From NCBI GenBank assembly GCA_040507895.1, contig JBEVNX010000001.1:1-9384 (forward strand): a stretch of DNA of 9,384 nucleotides. Reading direction: 5' to 3'. Shown in pieces: positions 6,626 to 9,384 of this stretch; position 1 is the first letter of the stretch, and the number at the start of each line of letters is the position of its first letter. A program made the position numbers and the translations under genes. The notes beneath the pieces are model-generated. The model ran no database searches, was not told where the DNA came from, and saw only the letters and a program-made list of their open reading frames with translations. This DNA is from JBEVNX01 sp040507895. GTDB taxonomy: Bacteria > Desulfobacterota > Binatia > JACPRU01.

Positions 6626-7854
6626 AACTCTTGCGCATGACGCTGTACGCGGCGTTCCGCGCCCTGCGGCGCAACAAGATGCGCTCGATCCTCACCATGC
6701 TCGGGATCATCATCGGCGTGGCCGCGGTGATCGCCATGGTAAGCGTGGGTCAGGGCGCGAACCTGGCCGTGCAGAAGCAGATCGAGAGCCTCGGCACGAA
6801 CTTGTTGATGGTCATGCCGGGCTCGACCACGGCCGGCGGGGTGCGTTCGGGATGGGGCGGCGTATCGACCCTCACGCTGCAGGACGCCGCGGCCATCAAG
6901 CGCGAATGTCCGTCGGTGAGCGCCGCGACCTACTTTCGCCGCCAAGGAGTGCAGGTCGTCTACGGCAACAAGAATTGGTACACGACGGCACAGGGCACGA
7001 CGCCCGAGTTTCCCGTCGTGCGCAATTGGAGCACGTCCGAAGGCAGCTTCTTCACCGCCCGCGACGATTCGACCGCGAACCGCGTGGTGGTGATCGGGCA
7101 AACGGTGGCGAGCCAGCTCTTCGGCGAGGGCGAGGATCCGGTCGGCGCGCAGATTCGCGTACTCGAAGTGCCCTTCACCGTGATCGGCGTACTCGAGGCC
7201 CGAGGACAGTCCGGCTACGGGCAAGACCAGGACGACACTCTGCTGATGCCCTTCAACACCGCCGTGCGGCGGGTGCTCGGCGCCCGCTTCCCCGGCACGG
7301 TCGACATGATCTTCGCCTCCGCCAGCTCGCAAGACGTCATCGATCAAGCCGAGACCGAGATCACCGACCTGCTTCGCAGCCGTCACCACATCGCTCCCAA
7401 GCAGGAGGACGACTTCACGGTGCGAAACCTCGCCGACATCGCCAAGGCTCGCGAGTCCGCTGGCCAGGTGATGACCACGCTGCTGTTGTCCGTGGCCTCC
7501 ATCTCGCTTCTCGTCGGCGGCATCGGCATCATGAACATCCTCCTCGTCTCGGTCACCGAGCGTACGCGCGAGATCGGCATCCGCATGGCGATCGGCGCCA
7601 AATCGCGCCACATCCTGCTGCAGTTCCTCGTTGAAGCGATCACGCTCAGCACCGCCGGCGGCCTCGCCGGAGCCGTCTTCGGCGTTGCCCTCGCCAAGGC
7701 GATCTCGTTCTTCGCCGACTGGCCGACGTTGCTGTCGGTGCCCGCCGTCCTCGGCTCGATCCTCTTCTCCGGCGCCGTCGGCGTCTTTTTCGGGTTCTAC
7801 CCCGCCCACAAGGCGTCGCGTCTCGACCCGATCCTCGCGTTGCGCTACGAGTGA
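6622..7854 (+). CDS. macB: MacB-type ABC transporter permease (FtsX fold)
   Basis: This 410-residue permease is of the MacB_PCD/FtsX family. One transmembrane helix lies at about 24-44 ('ILTMLGIIIGVAAVIAMVSV'). A large periplasmic domain follows (about 45-282), then three helices at about 284-309, 332-360 and 372-394. Family motifs include 'LRRNKMRSILTMLGIIIG' at the N-terminus, 'SLGTNLLMVMPG' (56-67), 'VGGIGIMNILLVSVTERTREIGIRMAIGA' (298-326, the coupling-helix region) and 'YPAHKASRLDPILALRYE' at the C-terminus. The start ATG at 6622 overlaps the ATPase stop by 4 nt. The reading frame extends upstream only as an antigenic-looking Arg-rich shadow inside the ATPase gene. Length matches stand-alone MacB permeases (about 400). 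It is expected to form a homodimer with two ATPase subunits and to contact the adaptor hexamer in the periplasm. The transported substrate cannot be read from the sequence. Confidence 0.94.
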   Translation: MKLLRMTLYAAFRALRRNKMRSILTMLGIIIGVAAVIAMVSVGQGANLAVQKQIESLGTNLLMVMPGSTTAGGVRSGWGGVSTLTLQDAAAIKRECPSVSAATYFRRQGVQVVYGNKNWYTTAQGTTPEFPVVRNWSTSEGSFFTARDDSTANRVVVIGQTVASQLFGEGEDPVGAQIRVLEVPFTVIGVLEARGQSGYGQDQDDTLLMPFNTAVRRVLGARFPGTVDMIFASASSQDVIDQAETEITDLLRSRHHIAPKQEDDFTVRNLADIAKARESAGQVMTTLLLSVASISLLVGGIGIMNILLVSVTERTREIGIRMAIGAKSRHILLQFLVEAITLSTAGGLAGAVFGVALAKAISFFADWPTLLSVPAVLGSILFSGAVGVFFGFYPAHKASRLDPILALRYE

Positions 7855-7864
7855 TCGATCGCGC

Positions 7865-7880
7865 GCGCCGCAGGCGCTTT
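7865..7880 (+). terminator. Possible weak intrinsic terminator after the efflux operon
   Basis: GCGCC (7865-7869), loop GCA, GGCGC (7873-7877) and then TTT make a 5-bp hairpin with a very short T run, 10 nt after the permease stop. The stem is short and the following gene's Shine-Dalgarno starts only 7 nt later, so read-through into the LLM gene is just as plausible. Confidence 0.22.
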
Positions 7881-7886
7881 CCGACC

Positions 7887-7892
7887 GGAGGA
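7887..7892 (+). promoter_or_regulatory. Shine-Dalgarno GGAGGA for the LLM oxidoreductase gene
   Basis: GGAGGA lies 4 nt before ATG 7897. It is the strongest ribosome site in the right half of the window and fixes the start of the LLM gene. Confidence 0.7.
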
Positions 7893-7896
7893 TTGC

Positions 7897-8976
7897 ATGG
7901 AATTCGGCATCTTCGTCGCCACCAAGATCGACGACTGGCAGCTCGTGAAGTACGGCGAGGATCTCGGTTACGACCGCGCGTGGATCCCCGATTCGCAGAT
8001 GATCTGGTCCGATTGCTACGCGACGCTCGCGCTGGCCGCGCACAATACCAAGCGGATCAAGCTCGGCACCGGCGTGGCGATCCCCGGTACGCGGATCGCT
8101 CCGGTGACCGCTCATTCGATCGCCTCCATCAACCGCATCGCGCCCGGACGAACGTTTCTCGGCATTGGCACCGGGCATACGGCGATGCGCGTGATGGGAA
8201 TGGACCCGATGAAGATCCCGGAGTTTCGCGAATACCTCCGCGTGGTGCGCGCGCTTCTCTCCGGTGGCGAGGTCGACTACACGCAGGGCGGCGTTACACG
8301 AACGATCCGCTTCCTTCACCAGGACCTCGGATTCATCGATCTCGAGCACCCGATCCCCATCTACGTCGCGGCCAACGGACCCCTTGCGCTGCGCACCGTG
8401 GGCGAGTTCGGTGACGGCCTGATGTCGGTCGCCAACGAGAATCCGGACGTGCTCGCCAGTCACCTCGGCGCCGTCGCCGAAGGAGCGAAGCGATCCGGGC
8501 GGCAGTTGCCGAAGCCCTTTCACACCGCCGCCCTCACCACGGCGGTGGTGCTCAAGCCGGGCGAGAAGGCCGATTCGCAGCGCGTCGTCGAGCAGTGCGG
8601 CTCGCAGGTCGCCGCGGTGCTGCATTTCGCTTACGAGATCGTCAAGCTCACCAAGAACGAGACGGCGATTCCTCCCGGCTTCCGAGGCGTCTGGCAAGAG
8701 TACTGCGACTACGTCGAGAAGATGCAGACCCCGAAGGCGAAGCGCTATCTACAACTCCACAATGGGCATTGCACGTTCCTGATGCCGGAGGAGCGCCGCT
8801 TCGTGAACGAAGAGACGATTCGTGCTTCCATCATGGTTGGCACGCCGGAGGAGCTGATCGCCCGCATCCGCCAGGTCGAGAAGGCCGGGCTAAAAGAGAT
8901 CGCGCTGCTGCCGCCGATGGCGTCGGCACGCACGGTCTTCAAGGAATTCGCCGAGCAGGTGATCCGCCGCTACTGA
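7897..8976 (+). CDS. Luciferase-like (LLM) flavin/F420-dependent oxidoreductase
   Basis: This 359-residue protein has the bacterial-luciferase-like TIM-barrel fold and resembles the F420-dependent group that includes methylenetetrahydromethanopterin reductase. Landmarks are the first strand 'MEFGIFVATKIDDWQLVKYGEDLGYDRAWIPDS' (1-33), 'IKLGTGVAIPGTRIAPVTAHSIASINRIAPGRTFLGIGTG' (55-93), the helix 'EFREYLRVVRALLSGGEVDY' (109-128), 'IPIYVAANGPLALRTVGEFGDGLMS' (153-177) with the AANGP phosphate/cofactor turn, and 'VGTPEELIARIRQVEKAGLKEIAL' (314-337). Residues about 230-305 form a helical insertion with 'LHNGHCTFLMPEERRFVNEE', seen in one LLM subgroup. Full length and no broken motif are evident. 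FMN and F420 users cannot be told apart reliably by eye. The stop shares one base with the start of the next gene (TGATG). Substrate and pathway are unknown. Confidence 0.88.
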   Translation: MEFGIFVATKIDDWQLVKYGEDLGYDRAWIPDSQMIWSDCYATLALAAHNTKRIKLGTGVAIPGTRIAPVTAHSIASINRIAPGRTFLGIGTGHTAMRVMGMDPMKIPEFREYLRVVRALLSGGEVDYTQGGVTRTIRFLHQDLGFIDLEHPIPIYVAANGPLALRTVGEFGDGLMSVANENPDVLASHLGAVAEGAKRSGRQLPKPFHTAALTTAVVLKPGEKADSQRVVEQCGSQVAAVLHFAYEIVKLTKNETAIPPGFRGVWQEYCDYVEKMQTPKAKRYLQLHNGHCTFLMPEERRFVNEETIRASIMVGTPEELIARIRQVEKAGLKEIALLPPMASARTVFKEFAEQVIRRY

Positions 8977-9203
8977 TGGCCGAGGACAGCCCAGGGCTTG
9001 CCTGGTACCATACCCCGCTCGGCATCGCGTTGCTCGCGGTGTTCGTCCTCGGGCCGCTGGCGCTCCCGCTGGTGTGGCGCACGCCCGCGTGGGGTGCGCG
9101 CGGCCGCGCCGTCGCCACCGCGCTGATCCTGCTCTACACGGCGTTCCTGTGCTGGCAGGTGTGGGTGGGCGTGCAGATCGCCCTGCGGGAACTGCGACCG
9201 TGA
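8976..9203 (+). CDS. Small two-helix membrane protein, hypothetical
   Basis: ATG 8976 shares its A with the last base of the LLM stop codon (TGATG) and opens a 75-residue frame ending at TGA 9201-9203. The protein has a short hydrophilic start 'MAEDSPGLAWYHT', a hydrophobic helix at about residues 14-34 ('PLGIALLAVFVLGPLALPLVW'), a short positively charged loop 'RTPAWGARGRAV' (35-46), a second helix (about 47-67, 'ATALILLYTAFLCWQVWVGVQI') and a short charged end. The positive loop should stay in the cytoplasm, so both termini would face out. Similar small proteins with a 'GPLALPL.W' motif are, from memory, widespread in deltaproteobacterial-type genomes without known function. Coupling to the LLM gene suggests co-expression. 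The gene is real by composition and junction; its role is unknown. Confidence 0.72.
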   Translation: MAEDSPGLAWYHTPLGIALLAVFVLGPLALPLVWRTPAWGARGRAVATALILLYTAFLCWQVWVGVQIALRELRP

Positions 9204-9216
9204 GCGGCGAGCGTGG

Positions 9217-9384
9217 CTAAGGCTTCGCGAACGACCCGTCGCGCTCGGCGAGAGTCTGCTTGAGGCCCCGCTCGCGCATCTTGCGCGTCTCCTCCTTCGC
9301 GGTGGCGGTTTGGTGCGCGATGGCGTCGAACTCGGACGCGGACTGCTCCGCCGCATAGACACCCATGAGCTCGAAGAAGCGGTT
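9217..9384 (-). CDS. C-terminal fragment of an unidentified protein, possibly crotonase family (5' end outside window)
   Basis: On the minus strand the frame entering at 9384 is open to TAG (complement of 9217-9219) and gives 55 residues: a helical, charged segment 'NRFFELMGVYAAEQSASEFD' (1-20), 'KEETRKMRERGLKQTLAERDG' and a short end 'SFAKP'. The start is beyond the right edge. The tail with 'GLKQTLAERDGSF' recalls the C-terminal helices of enoyl-CoA hydratase/isomerase (crotonase) proteins, which often end in a 'GL.A.L..RD..F' pattern, but this is a weak, memory-based resemblance. The gene converges on the small membrane protein with 13 nt between stops and no clear hairpin. The competing longer minus frame here (9362-8970) is Arg/Ser-rich and runs through the coding region of the other strand, so this frame is preferred. 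Confidence 0.5.
   Translation of the reverse strand, partial: NRFFELMGVYAAEQSASEFDAIAHQTATAKEETRKMRERGLKQTLAERDGSFAKP

Noticed and set aside
6220..8697. Very long open frame on the minus strand opposite the MacB genes and the LLM gene (825 residues)
   Set aside because: It runs antisense to three clearly identified genes, its translation is rich in Arg, Asp, His and Gly with no recognisable domain, and such frames are expected where plus-strand codons are strongly G/C-biased at third positions.

Overview
The window is a gene-dense, high-GC bacterial chromosomal segment with nearly every base coding, short gaps and 1-4 nt gene overlaps. No RNA genes, IS elements, CRISPR arrays or phage genes are visible. 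Three features suggest an uncultured soil or environmental lineage of the deltaproteobacterial or Binatota type: codon use strongly biased to G/C at third positions, an F420-type luciferase-like oxidoreductase, and a CoxE-like MoxR/VWA pair. This taxonomic placement is inference; no marker gene is present.

Layout from left to right. (1) The C-terminal end of a metallo-beta-lactamase-fold protein whose usual metal-binding positions look substituted (1-362). (2) A DUF421/YetF-type membrane protein (457-1050). (3) A coupled pair of a MoxR-family AAA+ ATPase and a CoxE-like VWA protein (1083-3164). (4) A four-gene tripartite efflux operon: TolC-like outer-membrane factor, MacA-like periplasmic adaptor, MacB-type ATPase and separate MacB-type permease (3222-7854). 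(5) A luciferase-like (LLM) oxidoreductase translationally coupled to a 75-residue two-helix membrane protein (7897-9203). (6) On the opposite strand, the C-terminal 55 codons of a gene running into the right edge, possibly a crotonase-family enzyme (9217-9384).

The efflux genes can form one complete trans-envelope machine. The ATPase dimer and FtsX-fold permease sit in the inner membrane, the adaptor bridges the periplasm, and the outer-membrane factor provides the exit duct. The stop/start junctions (4 nt overlap, 3 nt gap, 4 nt overlap) support one transcript. A perfect 12-bp palindrome just before the first efflux gene, next to a weak promoter-like pair, is the only candidate control site there. 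The MoxR and VWA genes are 3 nt apart and should act as a chaperone pair, but no client gene is visible.

Most of the window is recognisable families in ordinary arrangements. The least ordinary items are a hairpin-rich in-frame block inside the MacA-like adaptor, the substituted metal ligands in the MBL-fold fragment, the Gly-for-Ser change in the VWA MIDAS motif, and the palindrome before the efflux operon. I did not find convincing evidence for a wholly new system.
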